From Armatimonadota bacterium (GTDB lineage: Bacteria; Sysuimicrobiota; Sysuimicrobiia; Sysuimicrobiales; Kaftiobacteriaceae), in NCBI GenBank assembly GCA_016193565.1, contig JACPRY010000004.1, forward strand, positions 1 through 42,422: a stretch of DNA of 42,422 bases, given 5' to 3'. A program made the translations under genes and the position numbers. The notes under the pieces were generated by a model. It was not told where the DNA came from. It ran no database searches and saw nothing but the letters and a program-made list of their open reading frames with translations. This document shows, in pieces, positions 17,111 through 24,849 of this stretch (within the stretch, counting starts at the first letter, position 1; every line of letters begins with the position of its first letter).

Positions 17111-17869
17111 TTAGCGGAACATGTCCTTCTTCGGCTCCCGCAACAGCTCGACGAGACTCCCAATCCCTGGTTTGAACCGCCCGCCGCGGATCAATACCAT
17201 CGGAGTCCCCTCCGCTCCCTGCCCCTGGAGCAGGCTGGCAGTGGCGGCGAGTTCATCCGCGACCCCCTCAATCGACGTGCGCAGCACGTAACCGAACAGA
17301 TCTTGCTGCCCGACATAGCTGAAGAGGGGCTCCAATCCGGCCACACCGATCGCCACGCCGACGGCGCCTTCGCGAAACGGCCGGCCGTGCGTATCGTTGA
17401 TGATCACTCCGACGTGCACGCGGAACGTCTCTTCCATCCGGCTCCGGATCGCCTCGGCAGAGGCGTCGGGATCCTTGGGGAGGATCGTGACCCAGTTTTC
17501 GCCGAGGCCGACATTGCTGTGGTCGACGCCGGCATTCGCGCAGATGAACCCCAGCCGGTGCTCGGCGATGATCAGCCCTGGGCGCACCCGCATCACGGCG
17601 CTCGACTCGTTGAGAATCACCTGCACCAGGCGCGGATCCTTGTGCGCCTGCGCCGCCAGTTCCTTCGCGGCAGGCGTGGGCGTGATCTCGCCGAGATTGA
17701 TCACGCTGCCCTCGGCTTTCGAGATGACCTTCTGCGCGATCACAAGGACGTCGTGATCTTCCGGCGCGACGTCGTTGAAGCGGAACATATCCAGCACCAT
17801 CGACCCAATGTCATCACCGGGCTGGACGTCGGGAAATCCCACCGGGACCCACGCCGTGAGTGTTCTCAT
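17111..17869 (-). CDS. cofE: Coenzyme F420-0:L-glutamate ligase
   Basis: 252 residues. Adds gamma-linked glutamates to F420-0 using GTP. Family landmarks: VLVIAQKVISKAEGSVINL, LVQVILNESSAVMRVRPGLI, GFICANAGVDHSNVG, and INDTHGRPFREGAVGVAIGV (the Asp-Thr-His-Gly-Arg loop of the active site). The start ATG overlaps the npdG stop by 4 bases (ATGA). No FbiB-type nitroreductase domain is fused: the protein ends soon after the CofE domain. Together with npdG this indicates an F420-using organism. Confidence 0.95.
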   Translation of the reverse strand: MRTLTAWVPVGFPDVQPGDDIGSMVLDMFRFNDVAPEDHDVLVIAQKVISKAEGSVINLGEITPTPAAKELAAQAHKDPRLVQVILNESSAVMRVRPGLIIAEHRLGFICANAGVDHSNVGLGENWVTILPKDPDASAEAIRSRMEETFRVHVGVIINDTHGRPFREGAVGVAIGVAGLEPLFSYVGQQDLFGYVLRTSIEGVADELAATASLLQGQGAEGTPMVLIRGGRFKPGIGSLVELLREPKKDMFR

Positions 17870-18513
17870 AGCCCTGCAATCGTAATGCCCAGGTCGCGTC
17901 GCTTGTATCGCCGGTTCATCACGAGGAGCAGTCCGGCCAGTTGCTCCAGCGCGTGCGCCTCTGCCAGCCCGCCGACGTCTACCGGCCGCATGCCGATGGC
18001 ACGGGCGAGTGTGGCGGCAGCCTCTTTTGCGGCTGGTTCATCGCCGCAAATGAGCACGTCGCCATGGATCGGGCGGCTCACGTCGCTCAGCATCGGCGCG
18101 CTCACCGTGTGAAACGCTGCGGCCACTTTCGCTCCGGACAGGATCTGTGCCGTCTCCTGCGCCAGCGAGCCGGCCTGCACGCGATTCACACGCAGACCTC
18201 CGGCGAATTCAACGGGCACCGCGGTGTCGACGACCACCTTGCCCGCGACGGCCGCGGCCAGGGACTCGAGCGTCGTCCGGTGCGCCTCGTAGGGCACGGC
18301 GATGATGATGAAATCGGCCGCTTCCGCCGCATCGTCGTTCACAGCGCCCCGGATGTTGCCGACCAGGGACTGGGCCGCCGCCCGGGCTTTCGCGGGGTCT
18401 CGGGAGCCGATGACGATCGGCACACCTGCCTTCGCGAGCCGCCTGGCCAGTCCCATCCCGAGCCGGCCCGTGCCCCCGATGATCGCCACCGTTCCAATCG
18501 GAATCGCCGGCAT
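17866..18513 (-). CDS. npdG: NADPH-dependent F420 reductase
   Basis: 215 residues. Transfers hydride between NADP(H) and F420. The N-terminal Rossmann motif AIIGGTGRLGMGLARRLAKA is followed by VIGSRDPAKA, whose Ser-Arg is the NADP phosphate site of Fno enzymes. Further family segments are FIIIAVPYEAHRTTLE, VDTAVPV, and AAFHTVSAPML. The gene overlaps cofE by 4 bases and is 17 bases downstream of the M16 peptidase remnant. Confidence 0.93.
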   Translation of the reverse strand: MPAIPIGTVAIIGGTGRLGMGLARRLAKAGVPIVIGSRDPAKARAAAQSLVGNIRGAVNDDAAEAADFIIIAVPYEAHRTTLESLAAAVAGKVVVDTAVPVEFAGGLRVNRVQAGSLAQETAQILSGAKVAAAFHTVSAPMLSDVSRPIHGDVLICGDEPAAKEAAATLARAIGMRPVDVGGLAEAHALEQLAGLLLVMNRRYKRRDLGITIAGL

Positions 18514-18530
18514 GGGCGGTGATCTGAGCC

Positions 18531-19708
18531 CTAGGGAGGTCCCTGCGGCGGGCCGGCAATAGCCACGTAGTACTCGTCCGGTGAAAGCCGCCCCGCGGCG
18601 CGCCGGACCGACTCTGCCGTGATCCGGCGAATGATCGCGGGGTATCGTTCCAGGTGATCCAGCCCCAGACTGAACAGTTCGATGTCGGCGAGCGTCTGCG
18701 CGATCCCGGCGTTGGTTTCCAGCCGGACCGCCAAGGATCCGATGAGGTGATCACGAGCATCACCGAGTTCGGATTCATCCGGACCCTGCTCCTGAAACCG
18801 GCGCAGCTCTTCCACGATGCTCGCGATCGCGGGTTCTTCGTTCTTGGGATTCACTCCGGCACGTACCCACCATGGACCAGCCAGCAGGCCGGCACGAAGA
18901 TCGCTGTAGGCGTAGTACGCCATCCCCTGCCGTTCCCGCACGCTGTCACCCAGGCGTCCCATCAGGCCGATCTGTCCCAAGATCAGGTTGGCGACCATCG
19001 CCTCGTAGTAGCCCGCCTCGGTCCTCGCCACGCCGGGGGAGCCCAGCACGAGATCGGACTGCATCTTCCCGGTCATCCGCACGTCGCGTCGCACGGGTTC
19101 GTCGGGTCGCTGTACGGGAGGAGTGGGCGGCAGCGCCCAGACGCCGCGCCGGGACCAGCCGCTGAAGCGTTCGCCGATCAATCTCCGTCAGGAGTCCGTG
19201 AGTGCGGGTGGCCGGCTGGGAACATGAGACCACGAAACGCCCGCTCCGCGACGTGACGAGTGTCCTGCATCCCCACGCGGATGGCGGTCAGGATTTCGCC
19301 CCGCGCCTTCTCGACCTCGTCAGAGGGAAACGTCGGCTCGATCAGGACGTCACTGAAGATCTCAACCGCGGCACGGAAGTCTTCTCGCAGGGCGCGGAAG
19401 GTGATGGAGATCCACTCGACGTCGAGCCGGAAGCTGAGCGCGGCACCCATCCCCTCCAGCGCATCCGCAATTTCCTGTGACGACCGCGTGCGCGTCCCGC
19501 GCGGCAGCACGGCGGTGGCAAACCGCGCCACACCGCTGCGGTCACCGTCGTACATGGCGCCGGCCTTCACGAACCCCTGGACGGCGACCATGCCGCTTGC
19601 GGGCTGCTCGCGGACCAGCACCACAAGACCGTTGTGCAGCTCGGTCCGGGTGACGGTCTGCGGGGTGATCGGCGGCGGCGCAGCGGTCGTGCGTTCGGGA
19701 CGCATCAC
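18531..19708 (-). pseudogene. M16 peptidase, non-catalytic partner, interrupted
   Basis: Two pieces of one M16 protein in different frames. The N-terminal piece (19708-19178) reads TELHNGLVVLVREQPASGMV and SGVARFATAVLPRGTRTRSS and ends HPHSRTPDGD then a stop; the position of the zinc motif HxxEH is ARFAT, so this was the inactive subunit. The C-terminal piece resumes from about 19181 with LIGERFSGW and contains DSVRERQGMAYYAYSD, the conserved Arg...Tyr segment. In intact relatives about 45-50 residues lie between these points, so an internal deletion with frameshift is likely. The start overlaps the catalytic gene by 4 bases (ATGA). A two-protein expression or an assembly error cannot be excluded. 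Confidence 0.8.
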
Positions 19709-21039
19709 GACTCCTGGCGAGTCGCCGGGTCATATGCGGCGGCGGGTGCGGCTGCCCCGACGGCGGCGGCTTCCGGCAGGTAGATCCCGGTCGTGCGGTT
19801 TTTTGGATGGAAGTATGCCGCCGCAACGCGCACGATGTCCTCGGGCGCCACCTGTTCGATCCGCTGCAAGATGAGGTCGATCGTGTCGGCGCGGTCCACC
19901 ATCGCACCCGCGCCCAGGCCCATCGCGAGGCGGAAGACACCGTCGCGTGCGTACACGATCTGTGCCTTGGCCTGCTTTTTCACCTTCGCCAGCTCGACGA
20001 GATCTATAGGTTCAAGCGCGAGGCGGTTCAGTTCGGCGCAGGCCCGCTCTTCAACCTCACGGGCGTCGACGCCCGAGCGCACCGTCGCCGTGACCCAGAA
20101 CAATGTGGGATCGATGCTGGGGATCACTGACGAACCGGCGTCGGCGGCCAGGCCCCGCTCGACAAGCGCCCGGTACAGCCGTGAGGACCGGACGCCGACC
20201 GGACCGTCAAACGGGATGACGTTCTTGAATCCAGACAACACGCCGTCCGCCAGCAGCAGCGCGGCCAGGTCAGGGTGGGACGCGCCCGGGACGTGCTGCG
20301 CGATCTGCACGTAGGCCGTCGCGCCGCCCGGCCGCTGCAGCACGACGCGGCGCTCCCCCTCTTGGACCGGCTCGGAGATCTTGAGCGGCGGCGGCGGTAC
20401 AGGCGGGATCGCATCGAACGCGTCGCGGATCAGATCCAGTGCCGCCGGCGGATCGAAGGCGCCCACGGCCACCGCGACGGCATTATTGGGCGCGTAATAG
20501 GTGCGGTAGTGGCGCACCAAGTCGTCTGTGGTGATGGCCCGGAGGTCGTCCTTCCATCCGATTACGGGAAACCGGTACGGATGCGTCTTGAACGCGGCGG
20601 CCTCAACGTCTTCTCGCAGCAGGTACGAGGGAAAGTTCTCGCTGCCTTCGCGTTCGGAAATGATCACCGTCCGCTCGCGCTCGACGTCGACCGGATCGAA
20701 AATCGTGTTGCCCATTCGGTCGGCCTCGAGCCGGACGGCGACCTCGAGGTGCTCCGCCGGCAGCACTTCGTGGTACGCCGTGTAGTCCTTCCAGGTGAAG
20801 GCATTCCACCGGCCTCCGAGACGATCAATGTACCGCGTGAGCTCCCTGCCCGAACGGCTCGCTGTTCCCTTGAACAGCATGTGCTCGACCCAGTGCGAGA
20901 TGCCGGTCAGCCCCGGAACTTCGTTGCGGCTTCCAACCCGGTACCAGACCCAGAACGTTGCCACCGGCGCGATGTTCCGGGGAAGCAGTAGCACGGAGAG
21001 GCCATTGGGAAGACTGTGAATTTGAAGCTCCTGCATCAT
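19705..21039 (-). CDS. M16 zinc metallopeptidase, catalytic subunit
   Basis: 444 residues, the normal size for a two-domain M16B peptidase. The inverted zinc motif is HWVEH (in ISHWVEHMLFKG), and the distal Glu lies in EVAVRLEADRMGN. The second domain starts near ERRVVLQRPGGATAYVQIAQ. Such enzymes degrade short peptides, often as a heterodimer with an inactive partner; that partner gene follows directly but is broken. A Pro/Ala-rich tail ends the protein. ATG at 21039 or 21036; no strong ribosome site is seen. Confidence 0.93.
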   Translation of the reverse strand: MMQELQIHSLPNGLSVLLLPRNIAPVATFWVWYRVGSRNEVPGLTGISHWVEHMLFKGTASRSGRELTRYIDRLGGRWNAFTWKDYTAYHEVLPAEHLEVAVRLEADRMGNTIFDPVDVERERTVIISEREGSENFPSYLLREDVEAAAFKTHPYRFPVIGWKDDLRAITTDDLVRHYRTYYAPNNAVAVAVGAFDPPAALDLIRDAFDAIPPVPPPPLKISEPVQEGERRVVLQRPGGATAYVQIAQHVPGASHPDLAALLLADGVLSGFKNVIPFDGPVGVRSSRLYRALVERGLAADAGSSVIPSIDPTLFWVTATVRSGVDAREVEERACAELNRLALEPIDLVELAKVKKQAKAQIVYARDGVFRLAMGLGAGAMVDRADTIDLILQRIEQVAPEDIVRVAAAYFHPKNRTTGIYLPEAAAVGAAAPAAAYDPATRQES

Positions 21040-21134
21040 CCCAGCGATTCTCCTCTGCGGTTGCTATCCCCTTGCCACCGAAAAATGCCCCAAACAGACC
21101 ATCTCTGGCTGGGGTCAGACCCCGGGGTCCGAAG

Positions 21135-21167
21135 AAAGGCTGTGCTCTCAGAGCAGAAGAAGATTAA
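21135..21167 (+). repeat. Direct repeat, copy 1 (palindrome GCTCTCAGAGC)
   Basis: Contains GAAAGG, then the 11-bp palindrome GCTCTCAGAGC and AGAAGA..ATTA. The second copy is at 21314-21347 with the same core. The two copies bracket the dispersed repeat copy C. Confidence 0.75.
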
Positions 21168-21176
21168 TTGCAGGTG

Positions 21177-21307
21177 GCGACCCACCGGGATGCCTGCGCA
21201 GCAGGCTCGGCGGCGCAGCGAGGCCGAGACGCAAACAGCCTATCGGTCGAGGCAGCCAGGGATGTCTCTTGTGGGCAGGCGGCGAGGCCGGGGATCTCGC
21301 TTGTGGA
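21177..21307 (+). repeat. Dispersed structured repeat, diverged copy C plus extra unit
   Basis: The first part (21177-21229) matches copies A and B in order: GGCGACC start, hairpin GCCTGC-GCA-GCAGGC, then GGCGGCGCA and GAGGCCGAG. The second part (about 21250-21307) repeats the tail unit, with GGCGGCGAGGCCGGGGATC and GCTTGTGG. The hairpin arms here (GCCTGC/GCAGGC) differ from copy A (GCCCGC/GCGGGC) by a compensated base change. Confidence 0.65.
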
Positions 21308-21313
21308 GGCATA

Positions 21314-21347
21314 GAAAGGAAGACTGCGCTCTCAGAGCAGAAGATTA
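21314..21347 (+). repeat. Direct repeat, copy 2
   Basis: Second copy of the GAAAGG...GCTCTCAGAGCAGAAGATTA repeat, ending 5 bases before the GTG start of the AlkZ-related gene. It therefore contributes the leader of that gene. Confidence 0.75.
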
Positions 21348-21352
21348 CTGGT

Positions 21353-22174
21353 GTGACCTCCGCCTTGACCTGGCGCCTGGTAGAGCGCTACCGGCGCCAG
21401 ACGCTCACCCGCCACCGCATTCGCACGAAGCGGCAGGCCCTGCGGTTCGTTGACACGCTCGGCTTCTGCTACGCCTTCACGGCAGGGCCCGGGCATCTTC
21501 CCGGTCTGTTTGATGTCCTCGCCACACGCAGCATCGACCGGATGTGGTCGTGGGCGTGGCAGTGGAAGGATGAGCTGGCCACCGAGCGCTGTCTCTTCTA
21601 TGGAAAGGTCCTGCGGCGCAAGCCGACCTACGTTGCACTCGCCTTCCTGCCGCAATTTTTCGCGCTGAGCGGCAACGCCGGCGAGCCCGACGACTATCTC
21701 CAGGCCTACCGGGAAGGACGCCTCAGCCGGCTCGCCAGGGACGTGTACGAATACGTGCGCGCGCACGGTCCCTGTTCTACGTGGGTGCTGCGCAGGCAGT
21801 TCGTCACCCGCGGGGACAGGGGCAGCGCATTCCACAGAGCTCTCGGCGACCTTCAGGGAAGGTTCCTGCTCGCCAAGGCCGGCGAACTAGAAGAAGGCAG
21901 CTATAGCTTCATCTGGGACACGTTCGATCGCTGGATGCCGCAGGTCGTCCGCGCGGCCCACCGTATCAGTACGGCGGATGCCGGAGCCGCCGTGCTCGAC
22001 CGGTATCTGCAGACGGTCGGCGCCATTGCCCCCGGTGTAGTGACGGACCTGTTTCACTGGCCGCCCAGGATACTTCAGGAGGCGAGGCGGTCGCTCGAGG
22101 ATCGGATCATGGACGGCCAGATCGACCACGCCTCTGTCGGGACGCACGCAGAATTCCAACGATGGAGAAGTTAG
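21353..22174 (+). CDS. AlkZ-related winged-helix protein (putative)
   Basis: 273 residues from the GTG at 21353 (an in-frame extension to 21269 would translate the upstream repeats). Segments such as RTKRQALRFVDTLGFCYAF, FYGKVLRRKPTYVALAFLP, and DYLQAYREGRLSRLARDVYE followed by a helix-turn-helix-like stretch (HGPCSTWVLRRQFV) resemble the AlkZ/YcaQ-related winged-helix group. Members of the YcaQ/AlkZ family proper are DNA glycosylases that unhook interstrand crosslinks. The catalytic Gln-X-Gln of AlkZ is not visible here, so enzyme activity is uncertain. The stop directly abuts the start of DNA polymerase IV, which supports a DNA-damage role. The family call is from memory of sequence style and is moderate. 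Confidence 0.5.
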   Translation: MTSALTWRLVERYRRQTLTRHRIRTKRQALRFVDTLGFCYAFTAGPGHLPGLFDVLATRSIDRMWSWAWQWKDELATERCLFYGKVLRRKPTYVALAFLPQFFALSGNAGEPDDYLQAYREGRLSRLARDVYEYVRAHGPCSTWVLRRQFVTRGDRGSAFHRALGDLQGRFLLAKAGELEEGSYSFIWDTFDRWMPQVVRAAHRISTADAGAAVLDRYLQTVGAIAPGVVTDLFHWPPRILQEARRSLEDRIMDGQIDHASVGTHAEFQRWRS

Positions 22175-23230
22175 GTGGCGTCCCACCAGCGTCGCACGAT
22201 CCTCCACGTCGACATGGACGCGTTCTTTGCTGCCGTGGAGCAGCTGCGCCGCCCCGAGCTACGGGGCAAACCCGTCGTCGTCGGCGGCGACGGCAACCCG
22301 CACAAGCGCGGCGTCGTTTCGACCGCATCGTATGAAGCACGGGCGTACGGCATCCATTCCGCGATGCCGCTCCGCACCGCGTACAAGAGGTGTCCCCACG
22401 CCGTCTTTTTGCCGGTCGACTTCGCGGCGTACGGTGAGTCCGCGCGGAAGATCCGGGAGATTCTCCGCGAGTACTCGTCGCTGATCGAGACCTTCGCGGC
22501 GGACGAGGCATTTCTCGACGTGTCCCACCGCCCCGAAGATCCGCTGGCGCTGGCCGAGGAGATCCGCCGCAGGATCAAAGAGGAGACGGGACTCACGGCG
22601 TCAATCGGCATCGGCCCCAACAAACTCCTCGCCAAGATCGCCTGTGGCCTGCGGAAGCCCGACGCGGTGACGGAGATCACGACTGGAACGGTCGTTGAGC
22701 AGTTGCGCGACCTGCCGGCGACGGTGCTGTGGGGCGTTGGGCCGAAGACGGCCGCAAGGCTCGAAGCATCCCTGGGCGTCCGCACCGTAGGTGATCTGCA
22801 GTCGCTGTCGCTCGAGGCGCTGCAGGAAGAACTGGGCCCGCGGCACGGCGAGTACCTGTACCACACCTGCCGGGGGGAAGATGACACTCCCATCATCACA
22901 GAGTGGGAGCCGAAATCATTGAGCCGCGAAACTACCTATCAGTTTGATGCACGCAGGCGAGAGACGATCCTTAAGACGATCAGCGAGCTGGCGGCGGATG
23001 TGACCGGGGAGCTGAGGGAGGAAGGTTACAGCGGCCGGACGATCACCGTGAAGATCCGCTATCGCGATTTCAAGACGCACACGCGGGGACTCACCCTGGC
23101 CGATCCCACGGACGACGAAGCCACGATCCGGCAGACCGCCGTCTCGCTGCTCGATCGCTTCACCATGGACCGCCCTATCAGGCTGGTCGGCGTGCGTGTC
23201 TCGGGATTGATCAGCCTTCGTCGTTGCTAG
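22175..23230 (+). CDS. dinB: DNA polymerase IV (Y family)
   Basis: 351-residue translesion polymerase. Active-site motifs are ILHVDMDAFFAAVEQLR (first metal Asp residues) and FAADEAFLDVS (Asp-Glu pair). SIGIGPNKLLAKIA and the helix-hairpin-helix region LWGVGPKTAARLEASLGV are also present, with a little-finger domain at about 235-345. The GTG at 22175 follows the upstream stop with no gap. The C-terminus shows no clear beta-clamp-binding peptide. The stop overlaps the convergent peroxiredoxin stop by 4 bases (CTAG). Confidence 0.96.
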   Translation: MASHQRRTILHVDMDAFFAAVEQLRRPELRGKPVVVGGDGNPHKRGVVSTASYEARAYGIHSAMPLRTAYKRCPHAVFLPVDFAAYGESARKIREILREYSSLIETFAADEAFLDVSHRPEDPLALAEEIRRRIKEETGLTASIGIGPNKLLAKIACGLRKPDAVTEITTGTVVEQLRDLPATVLWGVGPKTAARLEASLGVRTVGDLQSLSLEALQEELGPRHGEYLYHTCRGEDDTPIITEWEPKSLSRETTYQFDARRRETILKTISELAADVTGELREEGYSGRTITVKIRYRDFKTHTRGLTLADPTDDEATIRQTAVSLLDRFTMDRPIRLVGVRVSGLISLRRC

Positions 23231-23703
23231 TTCGAGAGTTTCTGTACCGCGGCCGCGACCTCATCGTAGTTCGGCTCAACGCCGGGATTGTCGGAGACCC
23301 ACCGATAGGCCACCTTCCCGTCGCGCCCCACGACGAAGACCGAGCGCTTCGCCACGCCCGGGAGCATCCCGTTCGCAAAATTCGGATCCTCGATGCCGAA
23401 CGCCCGCACCGCCTGCCGGTTGAAGTCGCTGAGCATCGAAAAGTTTAAGCCGTGCTGGTCGGCGAACGCCTTCTGGGCAAAGGGGCTGTCGATACTGATC
23501 CCCACGACCTGCGCGTTCATGTCCTTGAACCGCTCCATGCGGTCGCGGAACGCACACGCCTCCTTCGTGCAGACCCCGGTAAAGGCGCCGGGAAAGAACG
23601 CCAGCACCAGCGGCTTCCCCACCAGCTCCGAGAGCTTCGCCGGCTTCCGTTCGAGACTGACCAGCGTGACGTCCGGCACGCGCTGGCCGACATCGACAGG
23701 CAT
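23227..23703 (-). CDS. Peroxiredoxin (Bcp/AhpE-like redoxin)
   Basis: 158-residue thiol peroxidase. The active site FFPGAFTGVCTKEACAFRD gives the peroxidatic Cys45 in the Pro-X3-Thr-X2-Cys motif, with a second Cys50 at the Bcp spacing. The conserved Arg is in GVAKRSVFVVGRDG. It reduces peroxides in the cytoplasm. The ATG is preceded by GGAGG and an extended -10 promoter (TGGTATAAT on the minus strand, 23739-23747). Confidence 0.94.
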   Translation of the reverse strand: MPVDVGQRVPDVTLVSLERKPAKLSELVGKPLVLAFFPGAFTGVCTKEACAFRDRMERFKDMNAQVVGISIDSPFAQKAFADQHGLNFSMLSDFNRQAVRAFGIEDPNFANGMLPGVAKRSVFVVGRDGKVAYRWVSDNPGVEPNYDEVAAAVQKLSN

Positions 23704-23738
23704 GAGACACCTCCGTCATTCCCTGTGTGACGCGGCCA

Positions 23739-23747
23739 ATTATACCA
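23739..23747 (-). promoter_or_regulatory. Extended -10 promoter for the peroxiredoxin gene
   Basis: Minus strand reads TGGTATAAT, a consensus -10 with the TG extension, about 35 bases before the ATG. No good -35 is seen, as is common for extended -10 promoters. Confidence 0.6.
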
Positions 23748-23770
23748 GTGATTGCGATCTTTGGGATGCG

Positions 23771-23800
23771 GGCAGCGAGGCCGGTGAATCTGCTTGCACC
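23771..23800 (+). repeat. Dispersed repeat, tail fragment E
   Basis: GGCAGCGAGGCCGGTGAATC followed by TGCTTGC. It matches the tail unit seen at 27499-27533 and in copies A, B and C. It lies in the gap upstream of corA and argues against the longer corA reading frame. Confidence 0.6.
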
Positions 23801-23858
23801 ACAGAATGGGAGGAGAGGCCTGCCTCCGGACGAACTTACTGACGATTCCCACCGACCC

Positions 23859-24824
23859 GTGAAGATCAGCCGATACAGCTCAGGGGAAATCAGCGAGCAT
23901 CCTCCCTCCGCGCTCCAAGGTCTCCTGGCAAAGAAGGAGGGAGCCCTGTGGCTGGATCTGCCGGGCCCGGCCGACGAAGACGTGCGCGTGTTGCGCGACA
24001 TCTTCAACTTCCATCCCCTGGCCATCGAAGACTCGACCAAGCAGGGCCAGCGTCCGAAGATCGAAGAGTACGAAGGCTATCTCTTCATTACCATTCACGC
24101 GGTGCGCGGTGGGAGCAAGCGCAGCACCGACGTGTCGCTCGACGAGATTGATATCTTCTTCGGTCCAGGCTACGTCGTCACGACCCACCGCGGCGGCGTT
24201 CCCGCGCTTGATGAAGCGCGGGCCCGGCTCGTCCGGGCGCCTGCCGCGCAGCGGAGCGGCGGTGACTACGTGCTCTACACGATCCTCGATACGACGGTGG
24301 ATTCGTACTTTCCAGTCATCGACGCGCTCGACGAAGCCCTGGACCGCCTCGAGGATCGGCTCTTCGCCCATCCGAGCGCAGCCACGCTCGACCGCCTGTT
24401 CGCGTTGAAGCGTTCGCTGCTCCACATGCGTCGTGTGGTCGCGCCGATGCGTGATTTCTTCAATGTCCTGACCCGCCGCGACATCCCCCTCGTGTCACCT
24501 CAGACACTCACATACTTCCGTGACGTCTACGACCACCTGCTGCGGATCACCGACCTCATCGACACGCACCGCGACCTCCTGACCGGTGCGATGGACATCT
24601 ATCTCTCGGTTACCAGCAACCGGCTGAACGAGGTGGTGCGCAGGCTGACGATGATCACCGCGGTCTTCGCGCTGCTGGCGGTGATCACCGGCGTCTACGG
24701 CATGAACTTCGCGCGCGCGTACCCATCGTTTGAGTGGCGGTACGGCTTTCCGTTCACCATCGGGGTGATGCTCGTCCTCGTCGGCGCCCTTCTCACGCTG
24801 TTCCGACGCATGCGCTGGTTCTAA
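23859..24824 (+). CDS. corA: CorA family divalent metal transporter
   Basis: About 321 residues. A cytoplasmic N-terminal domain (WLDLPGPADEDVRVLRDIFN, then FHPLAIEDSTKQGQRPKIEE) leads to the long stalk helix and two C-terminal membrane segments. The pore signature YGMNF follows the first of them (VFALLAVITGV). It forms pentameric Mg2+/Co2+ channels. The start is uncertain: GTG at 23859 is taken because the open frame further up (to 23727) passes through a dispersed repeat fragment. No clear ribosome site supports it. The stop is 25 bases before the next gene. Confidence 0.9.
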   Translation: MKISRYSSGEISEHPPSALQGLLAKKEGALWLDLPGPADEDVRVLRDIFNFHPLAIEDSTKQGQRPKIEEYEGYLFITIHAVRGGSKRSTDVSLDEIDIFFGPGYVVTTHRGGVPALDEARARLVRAPAAQRSGGDYVLYTILDTTVDSYFPVIDALDEALDRLEDRLFAHPSAATLDRLFALKRSLLHMRRVVAPMRDFFNVLTRRDIPLVSPQTLTYFRDVYDHLLRITDLIDTHRDLLTGAMDIYLSVTSNRLNEVVRRLTMITAVFALLAVITGVYGMNFARAYPSFEWRYGFPFTIGVMLVLVGALLTLFRRMRWF

Positions 24825-24849
24825 TCGTGATTGGTGACTCGGAAGAACA

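Larger units (their letters stand above)
21040..21352. other. Repeat-rich divergent intergenic region
   Basis: The 313 bases between the M16 and AlkZ-related genes hold no convincing gene. Present are a palindromic GGGGTCAGACCCC (about 21114-21126), a direct repeat at 21135-21167 and 21314-21347, and between the two copies a diverged copy of the dispersed structured repeat. Weak open frames here encode only the repeats. Confidence 0.6.

Noticed and set aside
18946-19233. A separate gene in the third frame across the M16 break
   Set aside because: Arg-rich shadow without M16 motifs; it does not bridge the two M16 pieces.
21016-21352. Small plus-strand ORFs in the M16/AlkZ-related gap
   Set aside because: They translate only the direct repeats and the dispersed element, with no ribosome site.
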